Shown here: in pieces, positions 25,299 through 35,297 of the stretch
How positions within the stretch are numbered: the stretch's first letter is position 1
How the letters are laid out: each line of letters starts with the position of its first letter
Origin: Acidobacteriota bacterium
Lineage (GTDB): Bacteria; Acidobacteriota; Terriglobia; Terriglobales; Acidobacteriaceae
NCBI GenBank assembly: GCA_021792795.1
Contig: JAJYUB010000003.1
Location: forward strand, 61,949 to 125,948
Length of the DNA stretch: 64,000 nt
Reading direction: 5' to 3'
Notes under the pieces: generated by a model
Databases searched by the model: none
What the model was told of the DNA's origin: nothing
What the model saw: only the letters and a program-made list of their open reading frames with translations
Translations under genes and position numbers: made by a program

Positions 25299-27770
25299 AT
25301 GACCAACCTGTGGAACGATCTTCGCTACGCCCTCCGCCAACTGCGCAAGTCGCCGGGCTTTGCGCTGACGGCAATTCTGACCCTGGCGCTCGGCGTGGGC
25401 GTCAACACCGCCATTTTCAGCGTGATCAACGGGCTTTTGTTCAGCTCGCTGCATGTGCGGCAGGAGAGTCGACTCGTGATTCTCGGGTTTCAGCAGAAGA
25501 GCACGCCTTGGCAGCCGACCTTTTCCTTTCCGGAATATCGCGAGCTGCGCACCCAGACCGGGAATGTTTTTTCTGGATTGACTGCCGAGCAGTACGGTCT
25601 CGACGGCCTCAGCATGCGGGGCAGTCAACCCGACCGCGTATTCACAGGTTATGTCAGTGGAAATTTCTTTTCCGTACTCGGAGTGCAACCTCTTCTGGGC
25701 CGTTTCTTTCTGCCTTCGGAAGGCAAAACTCCCGGTGCCGATCCCGTCATGGTTCTTAGCTACGCCTACTGGAAACAGCACTTCGCAGGCGATCCTCATC
25801 TCATCGGGCGTCAAGTCTCGCTGAACGGACATCCCGTCACCATCGTCGGCGTGGCTCCCATGGATTTTCGCGGCGTCCAAACTGTGCTGGGCGTGCAAGG
25901 CTATCTGCCTCTGGCGATGGTCGTGCCCATTGAAGATACTCCTGCGGACGACCTCAACAAGCGCACGAGCCGCGGCCTATCTGTCTATGCCCGTCTGAAG
26001 CCTGGCATCACCCGCGAGCAGGCGAACGCCACGCTGGCCGTCGTGGCCCACCGTTTCTCGACCGAGCATCCGCGCACGGAAAAAGATGCGGCGCTGCGAA
26101 GCTTTCCGCTATACGCCGGGAGAAGTGGATTCGATTCCAACAATACCATCGGCGTCGTCTCCGCGCTTTTCCTTGGCCTCGCCGCATTGGTGCTGCTGCT
26201 AGCCTGCGTGAATGTGGCCAACCTGCTGCTGGTGCGGGCCAGCGTTCGGGAACGCGAGATGGTCATCCGCTCCGCTCTCGGCGCGCAGCGGTCGCGACTC
26301 ATCCGCCAGATGCTGACCGAAAGTATCCTGCTGGCGCTGTTCGGCGGCGCGGTCGGCATCGGCCTGGGACTGTGGGGCAGTTCCCTGCTCGGCTCCGTGA
26401 ACCTGCACACCGATGTACCGCTCTACATCAATTTTGGCTTCGACTGGCATGTGTTTGCCTTCTCCGCTGCCGTCGCTTTGGTGGCTGGCGTGATTGTCGG
26501 CATGGTTCCGGCAATGCGTCTGTCTCGCGCCAACCTGAACCTGATCCTGCGGGAAGGCGGACGCGGCGTCACCGGCGGCGGCAGCAAATTTCGCGACGCG
26601 CTGGTCATGCTCCAGGTCGGCAGTGCGCTGATGCTGCTCATCATCGCGGGCCTCTTCACCCGCAGCCTCAACCAAGCCACACATACCAATCTCGGGTTCA
26701 ATCCATCCCATGTCCTGACGTTCATGATGGACCCCAGCGAGATCGGCTACAACGGTCTACAAAGCCGCGACTTCTATAAAAACCTTTTGCAGCGCGTCCG
26801 CACGCTGCCCGGCGTCATCTCCGCCACCACCGCCTCGACCGTTCCCATGAGCAACATCAACAGCGGCGGCTACGATACCGTAACTATCGCCGGCTATCAG
26901 CCTCCAGCGGGGCAGCCTGTGCCCACCGCCGGATACAACCTCATCGCCACGAACTATTTCAAGACCTTGCAGATTCCGCTGCTTAAGGGGCGCAGTTTCA
27001 CCGATTCCGACGACGAGAAACATTTCTACGTCGCTATCGTCAGCAACGCAATGGCGAAGAAATTCTGGCCGAATCAGGACCCCATCGGCAAACAGTTCAC
27101 CATGACGACCGATCCAAAGCACCCCATGCAAGTCGTCGGTATCGCGAAGGACGCGCGCTATCAAGGCGTCACCGGAGCTATCGCCCCACTCTTCTACGTG
27201 CCCTACCTCCAGCACTACGCACAGTACACGCTAGAATCCCTGGAGCTGCGCACCGCTGGCGATCCCGCAGCGATGATCCCCGAGGTCGAGCGCGCGATCC
27301 GCAACCTGACACCCACGCTGCCTGTATTTTCGGTCCAAACCTTGCGGCAGGGGCTGTACACCACGAGCGGTCTGCTCCTGTATCAAGTGGCGGCAGCGCT
27401 TGCCGCTGTTATGGGGAGCCTGGGCCTCATCCTCGCCATTGTCGGCGTCTACGGTGTGCTCTCCTATGTCGTCAGCCAGAAGACGAATGAGATTGGCATC
27501 CGCATCGCCCTCGGCGCGCAACGGTCGGACATCCTGCGGATGGTTTACCGGCAAGGCTTGCGAATTGTCGGCATTGGCCTAGGGGTGGGGCTGGGTGCCA
27601 GCTTGGCGGCGGCGCATCTGATGCGCAGTTTTATCGTGGTCAGCGCGACCGATCCGGCGACCTACCTTGGCGTGTCGGTAGTCCTCGTCGCGATTGCACT
27701 GCTCGCTTGCTACATTCCAGCGCGGCGCGCGATGCGTGTCGATCCCATGCAGGCATTGCGTTCCGAATAG
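25299..27770 (+). CDS. ADOP-type FtsX/MacB permease 1 of the array
   Basis: Inner-membrane permease of 823 aa with the duplicated FtsX plan: N-terminal [25 protein letters not shown], first MacB-like periplasmic domain (about 45-260), three-helix FtsX core with VREREMVIRSALGAQRSRLIRQMLTES, second periplasmic domain (about 430-680), second FtsX core with SQKTNEIGIRIALGAQRSDILRMVYRQG, and the ending [15 protein letters not shown]. It lacks the HAAS-like N-terminal domain. There are only 12 bases to the next permease. The first 110 and last 30 coding bases are nearly identical to those of its neighbours, although the middle is very different. The substrate is unknown; drug, peptide or lipoprotein export are the family options. 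Confidence 0.88.
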   Translation: MTNLWNDLRYALRQLRKSPGFALTAILTLALGVGVNTAIFSVINGLLFSSLHVRQESRLVILGFQQKSTPWQPTFSFPEYRELRTQTGNVFSGLTAEQYGLDGLSMRGSQPDRVFTGYVSGNFFSVLGVQPLLGRFFLPSEGKTPGADPVMVLSYAYWKQHFAGDPHLIGRQVSLNGHPVTIVGVAPMDFRGVQTVLGVQGYLPLAMVVPIEDTPADDLNKRTSRGLSVYARLKPGITREQANATLAVVAHRFSTEHPRTEKDAALRSFPLYAGRSGFDSNNTIGVVSALFLGLAALVLLLACVNVANLLLVRASVREREMVIRSALGAQRSRLIRQMLTESILLALFGGAVGIGLGLWGSSLLGSVNLHTDVPLYINFGFDWHVFAFSAAVALVAGVIVGMVPAMRLSRANLNLILREGGRGVTGGGSKFRDALVMLQVGSALMLLIIAGLFTRSLNQATHTNLGFNPSHVLTFMMDPSEIGYNGLQSRDFYKNLLQRVRTLPGVISATTASTVPMSNINSGGYDTVTIAGYQPPAGQPVPTAGYNLIATNYFKTLQIPLLKGRSFTDSDDEKHFYVAIVSNAMAKKFWPNQDPIGKQFTMTTDPKHPMQVVGIAKDARYQGVTGAIAPLFYVPYLQHYAQYTLESLELRTAGDPAAMIPEVERAIRNLTPTLPVFSVQTLRQGLYTTSGLLLYQVAAALAAVMGSLGLILAIVGVYGVLSYVVSQKTNEIGIRIALGAQRSDILRMVYRQGLRIVGIGLGVGLGASLAAAHLMRSFIVVSATDPATYLGVSVVLVAIALLACYIPARRAMRVDPMQALRSE

Positions 27771-27782
27771 GAGAGTCGAATC

Positions 27783-30233
27783 ATGACGAATCTTCTCAAC
27801 GATCTTCGCTACGCTCTCCGCCAGTTGCGCAAGTCGCCGGGCTTTGCGCTGACGGCAATTCTGACCCTCGCCCTCGGCATTGGCGCCACAACGGCGATCT
27901 TCACTCTGGTCTATGACGTGTTGCTCAAGCCGTTGCCGTATGCGCATCCCGGCCAACTGGTGATGTTGCAGGAGCAGGTGGCGGAATTCAAAGACATCTA
28001 TCCCACCGTTCCGATGAACGCCAACCACTTTGAGAACTGGCAGCAGCATAGTCGCAGCGTTCAATCGATGGCAGTCATGCAGCCGGAGAACGTTCCCCTG
28101 GGCGCGGGTGGCCATCCGCGCCAGATTGGCGTATTGCGCGCCACCTCCGGGATCTTTTCCGTGCTCGGCGCGCGGCCGCAACTCGGTCGTGGATTTACTC
28201 CGCAAGAGGACAAGCCCGGCCAGCCGCGCGTCGTGATCCTGATGTACGACCTCTGGAGGACGCAATTCCACGGCGATCCCAACATCCTTGGAAAGACCGT
28301 CACGCTCAATGGATATCCCTGTACCGTGATCGGCGTGATGCCGCGATCGTTTCATCTGCCCAGCTCGCAGACTCTGTCGGGAGCGATCGGCTTTGCCAAT
28401 ATCCACGGATATGCGCAAGCGTTGGTTCCGCTGGCCTTCACCGCAGACCAGTTGAAGGAAGTTGCCGGCGAGTTCAACTATCCTGGTCTGGCGCGTCTCA
28501 AGCCGGGAACTTCTTTGGCCCAGGCGGAGGCCGAGTTGAACGGACTGCAGCACGCCATATCCGCCAGCCTTTCCGCGGATGAAAAAATGACGCTGTCGGC
28601 AATTCTGATTCCGTTCCAGCAATACCTGGTAGGCAACAACAGCAAGCCACTCATTATCCTGCTTTTCGCAGTCGCGGGGCTGCTGTTCGTCGGCTGCATC
28701 AATATCATGAATCTGCTTCTCGCCCGCGCCGTCGGCCGCCGGCAGGAAATGGCCGTGGCCTCCGCCCTGGGAGCCAGCCGGGGCGACCTGCTACGGGCCT
28801 CCATGCGAGAAGCCGGCGTGTTGGCCGCCATCGGCGGTGCTCTGGGAATTCTGCTCGCGGCTGTGTTGGTGCCCGTTTTGCAACAATTCCTTCCTGAGGA
28901 CCTGAACTTCCGCGGCAACCTCCACGTGGATTGGACTGGAGCGGCCTTCGCCGTACTGCTGGCCGTCATTGCAACCCTGCTGGCCGGTGCTGCTCCTGCA
29001 TGGATGAGCTGGCGCACCCAGCCGCAAGAGGCGTTGCGCGGCGACGCGCGCTCGGCAAGCGAGTCGCGCAGCGGCAAACAATTGCGCAAAACATTGGTCG
29101 CTGCGGAAGTCGCCGTCAGCGTGACTCTGGTCCTGATGACGGGATTGTTGACTGCCAGCCTCTACCGTCTGATGCATGTCGACCGCGGTTTTCAGTCGGA
29201 TCGGGTGTTGACAGCGACCATCGACTTGCCAGCCAAAGAGTCTTCCAGTCGCGTCGACCTCTATAAAAACATGCTGGCCAAGCTGCAACAATTGCCGGGA
29301 GTCGGAAGTGCGGCCATCATCAGCGTGCTGCCGCTGGCAGGAGATTCCTGGATCGACATGGCGCTCCTTCCCGGCGACACGCGTTCCGTTTTCCAGATGC
29401 CGACGGAGCATTGGCGTTGGGCGAGTCCTGAATATTTTCAGGCACTTCGTCTGCCGCTGATTGAAGGGCATTTTTTCAGCAACGATGATTATGGCCGCAA
29501 CGATGCCGTCATCTCGGCGTTGACCGCAAAAACGCTTTGGCCCGGGAAAGACCCGATTGGCCGTCAGTTCAGGCACGGGGGGAACAACGAGAAACCCTTC
29601 ACCGTGATCGGGGTTGTGGGCGACGCGCGAACGATTTCGCTCGCCAAGCCCGACCCCATGATGGTCTATGTGCCGTACTGGTATCGTGCCGAACACACCG
29701 CGGGATTGGTGGTGCGCACCAAACAGGACCCGTCGCAGATGGCCAACGCGGTCCGTCACACCATCTGGAGCGTCGATCCCGCAGCTGCCGTGCCCACCGT
29801 GCGTGCGCTGGGAGTCGTAGTCGCCGATTCGGTTGCGACGCGACGCTTTGAAATGGACCTGTTGCTGCTGTTTGCCATCAGCGCGTGGCTGCTCGCCGGC
29901 CTCGGCGTCTACGGCGTGGTCACCTACTCCGTGGTGCAGCGCCGACAGGAGATTGGTCTGCGCATGGCGCTCGGCGCACAACGCGGAAATATTTATGCTC
30001 AGGTGCTGCGCGAGGGTTTGACGCCAGTCTTTGCTGGAGCCGTGGTCGGCATCGCGGTTGCCTTCGCGTCTGCACGGCTGATCGGCAGCCTGCTGTTCCA
30101 GGTGAACGCATTCAATCCCTGGATCGCAGCCGCTGCAGCCGCGTCTCTGCTGTTAGCTGGCACAACCGCTTGTCTGTTGCCCGCTCGCCGCGCAGCCTCC
30201 GTGGATCCCATGCAGGCCCTGCGTTCCGAATAG
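27783..30233 (+). CDS. ADOP-type FtsX/MacB permease 2 of the array
   Basis: Inner-membrane permease of 816 aa with the same duplicated plan. The beginning [20 protein letters not shown] is shared with permease 1 almost base for base, including a 43-base identical run. The periplasmic domain carries LGARPQLGRGFTPQEDKPGQPRVVIL, FtsX core 1 has VGRRQEMAVASALGASRGDLLRASMREA, and core 2 has QRRQEIGLRMALGAQRGNIYAQVLREG. It ends [15 protein letters not shown]. The divergent central part suggests a different substrate or partner contact from its neighbours. It lies 12 bases after permease 1 and 12 bases before permease 3. Confidence 0.88.
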   Translation: MTNLLNDLRYALRQLRKSPGFALTAILTLALGIGATTAIFTLVYDVLLKPLPYAHPGQLVMLQEQVAEFKDIYPTVPMNANHFENWQQHSRSVQSMAVMQPENVPLGAGGHPRQIGVLRATSGIFSVLGARPQLGRGFTPQEDKPGQPRVVILMYDLWRTQFHGDPNILGKTVTLNGYPCTVIGVMPRSFHLPSSQTLSGAIGFANIHGYAQALVPLAFTADQLKEVAGEFNYPGLARLKPGTSLAQAEAELNGLQHAISASLSADEKMTLSAILIPFQQYLVGNNSKPLIILLFAVAGLLFVGCINIMNLLLARAVGRRQEMAVASALGASRGDLLRASMREAGVLAAIGGALGILLAAVLVPVLQQFLPEDLNFRGNLHVDWTGAAFAVLLAVIATLLAGAAPAWMSWRTQPQEALRGDARSASESRSGKQLRKTLVAAEVAVSVTLVLMTGLLTASLYRLMHVDRGFQSDRVLTATIDLPAKESSSRVDLYKNMLAKLQQLPGVGSAAIISVLPLAGDSWIDMALLPGDTRSVFQMPTEHWRWASPEYFQALRLPLIEGHFFSNDDYGRNDAVISALTAKTLWPGKDPIGRQFRHGGNNEKPFTVIGVVGDARTISLAKPDPMMVYVPYWYRAEHTAGLVVRTKQDPSQMANAVRHTIWSVDPAAAVPTVRALGVVVADSVATRRFEMDLLLLFAISAWLLAGLGVYGVVTYSVVQRRQEIGLRMALGAQRGNIYAQVLREGLTPVFAGAVVGIAVAFASARLIGSLLFQVNAFNPWIAAAAAASLLLAGTTACLLPARRAASVDPMQALRSE

Positions 30234-30244
30234 ATAGGAGAAGG

Positions 30245-32722
30245 ATGATGACCATTCTGATCAACGACGTTCGCTTCGCACTCCGACAGCTACGCAAGTC
30301 GCCCGCATTTGCCATCACCGCGGTGCTGACCCTGGCCCTCGGCATCGGCATCAGCGCCGCGATGTTCGCTGTGGTGGACGGAGTGCTGCTGCGGCCGCTG
30401 CCGGTGCCGCATTCTTCCGAGCTTGTATCCCTATCGTCTCCGGGCGGCAATGGAGTGGGAGCGGAGCCTTCCTCCTTGCCCAACGTTCGCGACTGGCGGG
30501 CGCAGAGCAAATCGTTTCAGGACATCGCCTGGTACACGATGAAGTTCTTCAACATGAAGAAGACCGACGGGACCGAGCAATTCTCCTTCAACATCCAGGC
30601 CAGCGCGAACTTCTTCGACATGCTGCAGGCACGGCCGCTGATGGGACGGACGTTTTTGCCGAGGGACAAGGATGGCAACGTGGTGGTATTGAGCCATTCC
30701 GCGTGGAAGAACAATTTCCATGGCGACCCGAACATTGTCGGCAAAAGGGTGCAGCTTGGGACGGACCTCGATACAGTGATCGGAGTGATGCCTCCGCAGA
30801 TGTATCTTCCGCTGAATGACCGCGCCCCACTCGTGTGGACGGTCCTGCCGCACACCCCGGACATGGAGCAGCGCGACAATGGGTTTCTGTATTCGATGGG
30901 GCGGCTGAGGCCCGGCGTCTCGATCGCTGCCGCGAACGCCGAGCTGAATGGCATCCAGGGCAACCTCGTCCGACAGTACGGCACCAAAGCCGGCGCGAAA
31001 ACGGTGGCCATCCAGGATTTCCGCGACTCGCTGGTGGGCACGGTGCGGCCCGGGCTGCTGGCGCTGCAAGGCGCGGTGCTTCTAGTGTGGCTGATTGGCT
31101 GCGCGAACATTGCGGGACTGCTGTTGACGCGCATGGCGGGACGCCGCCGTGAAATCGCCGTGCGGGCCGCGCTGGGGGCCGCACGCGGGCGCATTGTGCA
31201 GCAATTTCTAACGGAGAGCCTGTTGCTGGGGCTGATGGGCGGAGTGCTTGGGCTGGGAATTGCGGAGGGCTGCCTGAAGCTGCTGCGGCATTCCATCGAC
31301 GCTAGCGTAAATCGCGCTTCGGGAGTGGGACTCGACTGGCAGGTGGTGCTGATGCTGATTGCCTTATCGATTTTCTCCGCGGTGATTTTCGGCGTTGCGC
31401 CGGCGTTCGATGCTGCATCCGCCGATCCGCAGGACGCGCTGCATGAAGGGTCGAAGGCGGCTGGTACAGGGGCCAAGCAAGTGCGGCTGCGCAATGCGCT
31501 GATCGTAGGCGAAATTGCGTTGTCCCTGGTGCTGCTGGTCGCTGCAGGGCTCTTGCTGCGGACCATCTACGCGCTGCGCGAAGTGAATGTCGGGTTCAAT
31601 CCACGCCACTTGATCGTTGCGCAATTTTTTACTAAAAGCGGATTCACGCCTCCCGCGCCGGGGCAAACCGCTACTGATACGCGCGAACTTTATTTCAAGC
31701 CGCTGCTGGAGAAGTTGCAGCACCTGCCGGGGGTGAAGTCTGCGGCGTTCGTGTCGCGAGCCCCTTTAGCTCAGGGCTTCGACATGCAGGACAGCTTTGC
31801 CGTGATCGGGGATCCTGCTGCAAGCACAGGCCACCGCCAGGTCGAAATGAAAGCTGTGACGCCGGGCATCTATCGGACGCTGGGCATTCGTCTGCTTCAG
31901 GGCCGGACGTTCACCGGCCAGGATCGCATAGGAACGCCTCCGGTAGCGGTGGTGAATGAGGCGTTCGCGCATGCGTATCTAGGGGCCCATCCGCTGGGGA
32001 AGAAGCTGAACCTCGATACGGACAACACCAACTCCAAAACCGAGAGTGTATTGGGAGATACAACGGTGATCGGAGTAGTGGACGACACCCCCTTGGACCG
32101 GATTGGGCAGGCCGCCGAACCGGAGGTGGATGTGGACCTGTATCAGCCGCCGGTAACGGACGAGTTTTACCCGATTATGAATTACGGCGGGTCACTGGCG
32201 GTAAGGACCGACCGCGAAGCGGCGCCGATGGTGCCCACGATCGGCAAAATGGCCGCACAGCTCGACGGGGCCTTTGTGGTGCGGAATGTGCAGACCTCCA
32301 AAGGACAGATCGACATTTTGATGAGCAGCCAAATTCTGGCGGCGCGGCTGCTTTGGATCTTTGCCGTTGCGGCGGTGTTGATTGCCGCCGCCGGACTTTA
32401 CGGGCTGCTGAGTTACGGCGTGAGCCAGCGGACGCGGGAGATTGGCGTGCGCATCGCTCTCGGCGCGCAGCGCGAAGATGTCCTTCGCATGGTGCTGCGC
32501 CAGGCCAGTCGGCTTCTGATTGCCGGCCTCCTTATAGGAATTCTCGCCGCATATTTCGCCACAAAGTTGGTTCGCAGTTTCCTTTATGGGGTCGCCCAGC
32601 ATGACTTCCTGACCATCGCGGCCGTATCGGCTCTGCTGCTCGCCGTCGGACTGGTGGCCAGCTATCTGCCCGCGCGCCGCGCCGCCTCCATCGATCCCAT
32701 GCAGGCATTGCGTTCCGAATAG
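30245..32722 (+). CDS. ADOP-type FtsX/MacB permease 3 of the array
   Basis: 825 aa from ATG 30245 (a second ATG follows at 30248). AGGAG lies at 30236-30240. The open frame extends upstream to 29885, but that part overlaps permease 2 and is not translated in my view. N-terminus [30 protein letters not shown]. The first periplasmic domain ends before MAGRRREIAVRAALGAARGRIVQQFLTES. Core 2 is SQRTREIGVRIALGAQREDVLRMVLRQ. It ends [15 protein letters not shown] with the same last 30 bases as permease 1. By motif it is closest to the PadR-linked permease on the other strand, for example in VVDGVLLRPL and FLTESLLLG. Confidence 0.88.
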   Translation: MMTILINDVRFALRQLRKSPAFAITAVLTLALGIGISAAMFAVVDGVLLRPLPVPHSSELVSLSSPGGNGVGAEPSSLPNVRDWRAQSKSFQDIAWYTMKFFNMKKTDGTEQFSFNIQASANFFDMLQARPLMGRTFLPRDKDGNVVVLSHSAWKNNFHGDPNIVGKRVQLGTDLDTVIGVMPPQMYLPLNDRAPLVWTVLPHTPDMEQRDNGFLYSMGRLRPGVSIAAANAELNGIQGNLVRQYGTKAGAKTVAIQDFRDSLVGTVRPGLLALQGAVLLVWLIGCANIAGLLLTRMAGRRREIAVRAALGAARGRIVQQFLTESLLLGLMGGVLGLGIAEGCLKLLRHSIDASVNRASGVGLDWQVVLMLIALSIFSAVIFGVAPAFDAASADPQDALHEGSKAAGTGAKQVRLRNALIVGEIALSLVLLVAAGLLLRTIYALREVNVGFNPRHLIVAQFFTKSGFTPPAPGQTATDTRELYFKPLLEKLQHLPGVKSAAFVSRAPLAQGFDMQDSFAVIGDPAASTGHRQVEMKAVTPGIYRTLGIRLLQGRTFTGQDRIGTPPVAVVNEAFAHAYLGAHPLGKKLNLDTDNTNSKTESVLGDTTVIGVVDDTPLDRIGQAAEPEVDVDLYQPPVTDEFYPIMNYGGSLAVRTDREAAPMVPTIGKMAAQLDGAFVVRNVQTSKGQIDILMSSQILAARLLWIFAVAAVLIAAAGLYGLLSYGVSQRTREIGVRIALGAQREDVLRMVLRQASRLLIAGLLIGILAAYFATKLVRSFLYGVAQHDFLTIAAVSALLLAVGLVASYLPARRAASIDPMQALRSE

Positions 32723-32797
32723 AGGAGGAAAGTTTATGTCGAACCTTTGGGCCGATCTTCGCTACTCAATCCGCCAGCTCCGCAAGTCGCCCGGCTT
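32696..32797 (+). repeat. 102-bp perfect direct repeat, left copy
   Basis: Runs from the last codons of permease 3 (CCCATGCAGGCATTGCG) through the stop, the ribosome site and the first about 21 codons of permease 4. It is identical base for base to 35196-35297, an offset of exactly 2500 bases. Homologous exchange between the copies would delete or duplicate precisely one permease gene in frame. Confidence 0.9.
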
Positions 32798-35222
32798 TAC
32801 CGTCACCGCAATTCTGACCCTCGCCCTCGGCATCGGCGCAAATACCGGCATGTTTACTGCGCTGGAGGCGATGCTGTTGCGCGCGCTACCCATCCAGGAT
32901 GCGCAGCGTGTGGTCTACATCACGGAGAACAACTCGCCGGACAATGTGATGGAGACGGGCAACAGTCCGTGGACCTTCACCATGCCGGTGTTTCAGCAAT
33001 TGCGCCAGGAAAAAAAGATTTTCAGCGGAGTAGCTGCCTATGTCCCGCTTTCGTTCGGCAAGGTGGATGCGCGCGTTGGCCATATCCCGATGACGACGGA
33101 AGCCGACATGGTGAGCGGCAATTTTTTTCAAATGCTCGGCGTACCGATGCTGCGCGGCCACGCCTTTGGCCTCCAGGACGAACAGCGCCACGCGCAGGTT
33201 GTAGTGTTGGGCTACAACTTCTGGACGCGGGCCTTCTCTCGCAACCCGGACGTCATCGGCCAGACGATGTTCATCAAGGGGGTGCCGTTCACGATTGTCG
33301 GGGTGGCGTCGAAAAATTTCGTGGGCGTGGAGCCGGCGACGAAGGACGATTTCTGGATTCCTTTGCAGGACCGGCCGGATTTGCCCGCGTGGGGTTACCC
33401 GCCAAGCAGCTCGAGCCTGTATGGTTCGAAACCCTGGCAGAGCTTGATGATGATGGGCCGTCTCGCGCCGGGCCAGACGAAGCGTAGCGCAGAAGCGGCC
33501 CTGAATCCGATGCTGGTCCGCATCTGGTACAGCACGCTGGGCCGGACGATTCCGCCGAAGTTGAATCTCGGCGTCACGTTGGTTCCGGCGACTGGGATAG
33601 GGCCGCTGAACGATACATTTCAGACGCCGCTGCGGATGGCCATGGGGCTGGTGTTGCTGGTTCTGCTGATTGCCTGCACCAATGTCGCCATGCTGGTGCT
33701 GGCCCGCAATGCCGCGCGGCAGCGGGAGTTTGCCGTGCGAGTGGCGCTGGGCGCGGGCCGAGCAACGCTTCTACGACAGTTGCTGGCGGAAAGCGTTCTG
33801 CTGGTTGTCGCAGGAGCCGGGCTGGGGTGGGCCTTCGCTGCCTGGGCCGCGCCCATGCTGGCCAGGTCGCTGGCGGCGCAGATGGATTTTCAGACGAACA
33901 TGACGCCGGACAGCGGCGTGCTCGGTTTCACTCTGGCGGTGGCGTCGCTGGCCACGCTGGTGTTTGGGCTGGCCCCGTTTGTCAGCGTTGTCCGCGTCCC
34001 CCCCACGCTGGCGATGAAGTCTGGCAGCGCGACGGCGAACATGGGGCGCACCCACGGACTGGGCCGCAGAGCGGCGGTGTCTGCGCAGGTGGCGCTCTGC
34101 GTGGTATGCCTGGTGGCGGCGGCGCTGATGGTGCGGACACTGCGGCAGTATCAGACAGAGGACCTGGGCATCCGGACTCACGGACTGTTGACATTCGGCG
34201 TGACACCGACAGGAAATCGGACTCCGGAGCAGGCGGCGGAGTTCTATCGGGACCTGCTTAACAAACTGCGGGCGCTGCCGGGCGTGGAGTCGGCCACTGT
34301 AGTGGAAGATGTCCCGGGCCGGCAAGTCTCGGATAACAATGGACTGGTTTTGGATGGCGTGCTGCAGCATGGCCGGTCGCAAAAGTATGCACAACTGCGC
34401 ACCGACACCGTCGGGCCGGGTTTTTTTCATGTGCTCGGCATCCCGATTCTACGCGGGCGCGGTATTACCGCTGCGGATACGGCGAACGCGCCACCCGTGG
34501 TGATCGTGAATCAGACGTTTGTGGACCGTTTCCTGCCGCATACCGATCCGCTGGGCCACACGATTGGTGGTGCGAAATACGCGTACACAATTGTCGGCGT
34601 GGCGCGGGACAGCAAGTACACCAGCGTCGACGAGAAAAAGATGCCGATGGCCTGGTATCCATATATGCAGGTGCCGGCGGTCCTGCCGATGAGCGTCGAG
34701 CTGCACGCCACTGGCGACCCGCTGGCGATTCTGCCGACGGTGCGGAAGGCAATCGCCCAGATCGACCCGAACCTGCCGCTGGAAGACCCACAGACGCAAC
34801 AAGCGCTGTTCGACAGCTCCTACTTCTTCAATACACTGACTGCGGAACTGACCACCTTCTTCGGGCTGCTCGCCGCATTGCTGGTGGCGATTGGCCTCTA
34901 CGGCACGCTGGCCTATCGCGTGGGCCGCCGCACCCAGGAGATTGGCGTGCGCATGGCATTGGGCGCTTCACGCGAGAACGTGCAATGGATGGTCCTGCGG
35001 GAAAGTCTGGGGATGGTCGCGCTTGGAATTGTGGTCGGCGCGCCCCTGTCGCTCGTCGCAGGCAAGGCGATGCAGTCGCAGTTGTACAAGCTTTCTTGGG
35101 ATGATCCGCTGGCCATGCTCGGCGCTTTGTTCACGGTGCTGATCGTTGCGGCGCTGGCATCATGGCTGCCCGCGCGTCGTGCGGCTTCCATCGACCCCAT
35201 GCAGGCATTGCGTTCCGAATAG
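32736..35222 (+). CDS. ADOP-type FtsX/MacB permease 4 of the array
   Basis: 828 aa. It opens [19 protein letters not shown], identical at DNA level to the opening of permease 5, and AGGAGGAAAG precedes both ATGs. The first periplasmic domain has [23 protein letters not shown], core 1 has [30 protein letters not shown], and core 2 has [28 protein letters not shown]. It ends [16 protein letters not shown] 102-base direct repeat covers its start region (32696-32797) and recurs at its end (35196-35297), so the gene is flanked by a perfect direct repeat. Confidence 0.88.
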   Translation: MSNLWADLRYSIRQLRKSPGFTVTAILTLALGIGANTGMFTALEAMLLRALPIQDAQRVVYITENNSPDNVMETGNSPWTFTMPVFQQLRQEKKIFSGVAAYVPLSFGKVDARVGHIPMTTEADMVSGNFFQMLGVPMLRGHAFGLQDEQRHAQVVVLGYNFWTRAFSRNPDVIGQTMFIKGVPFTIVGVASKNFVGVEPATKDDFWIPLQDRPDLPAWGYPPSSSSLYGSKPWQSLMMMGRLAPGQTKRSAEAALNPMLVRIWYSTLGRTIPPKLNLGVTLVPATGIGPLNDTFQTPLRMAMGLVLLVLLIACTNVAMLVLARNAARQREFAVRVALGAGRATLLRQLLAESVLLVVAGAGLGWAFAAWAAPMLARSLAAQMDFQTNMTPDSGVLGFTLAVASLATLVFGLAPFVSVVRVPPTLAMKSGSATANMGRTHGLGRRAAVSAQVALCVVCLVAAALMVRTLRQYQTEDLGIRTHGLLTFGVTPTGNRTPEQAAEFYRDLLNKLRALPGVESATVVEDVPGRQVSDNNGLVLDGVLQHGRSQKYAQLRTDTVGPGFFHVLGIPILRGRGITAADTANAPPVVIVNQTFVDRFLPHTDPLGHTIGGAKYAYTIVGVARDSKYTSVDEKKMPMAWYPYMQVPAVLPMSVELHATGDPLAILPTVRKAIAQIDPNLPLEDPQTQQALFDSSYFFNTLTAELTTFFGLLAALLVAIGLYGTLAYRVGRRTQEIGVRMALGASRENVQWMVLRESLGMVALGIVVGAPLSLVAGKAMQSQLYKLSWDDPLAMLGALFTVLIVAALASWLPARRAASIDPMQALRSE

Positions 35223-35297
35223 AGGAGGAAAGTTTATGTCGAACCTTTGGGCCGATCTTCGCTACTCAATCCGCCAGCTCCGCAAGTCGCCCGGCTT
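35196..35297 (+). repeat. 102-bp perfect direct repeat, right copy
   Basis: Covers the junction of permease 4 and permease 5 and is identical to 32696-32797. Sequence identity drops sharply on both sides (TCGAT versus TCGAC before; CTTTAC versus CTTCGC after). Confidence 0.9.

Noticed and set aside
29885..30244. 120-residue N-terminal extension of permease 3
   Set aside because: Overlaps the end of permease 2 out of frame. The ribosome site at 30236 and the family N-terminus place the start at 30245.
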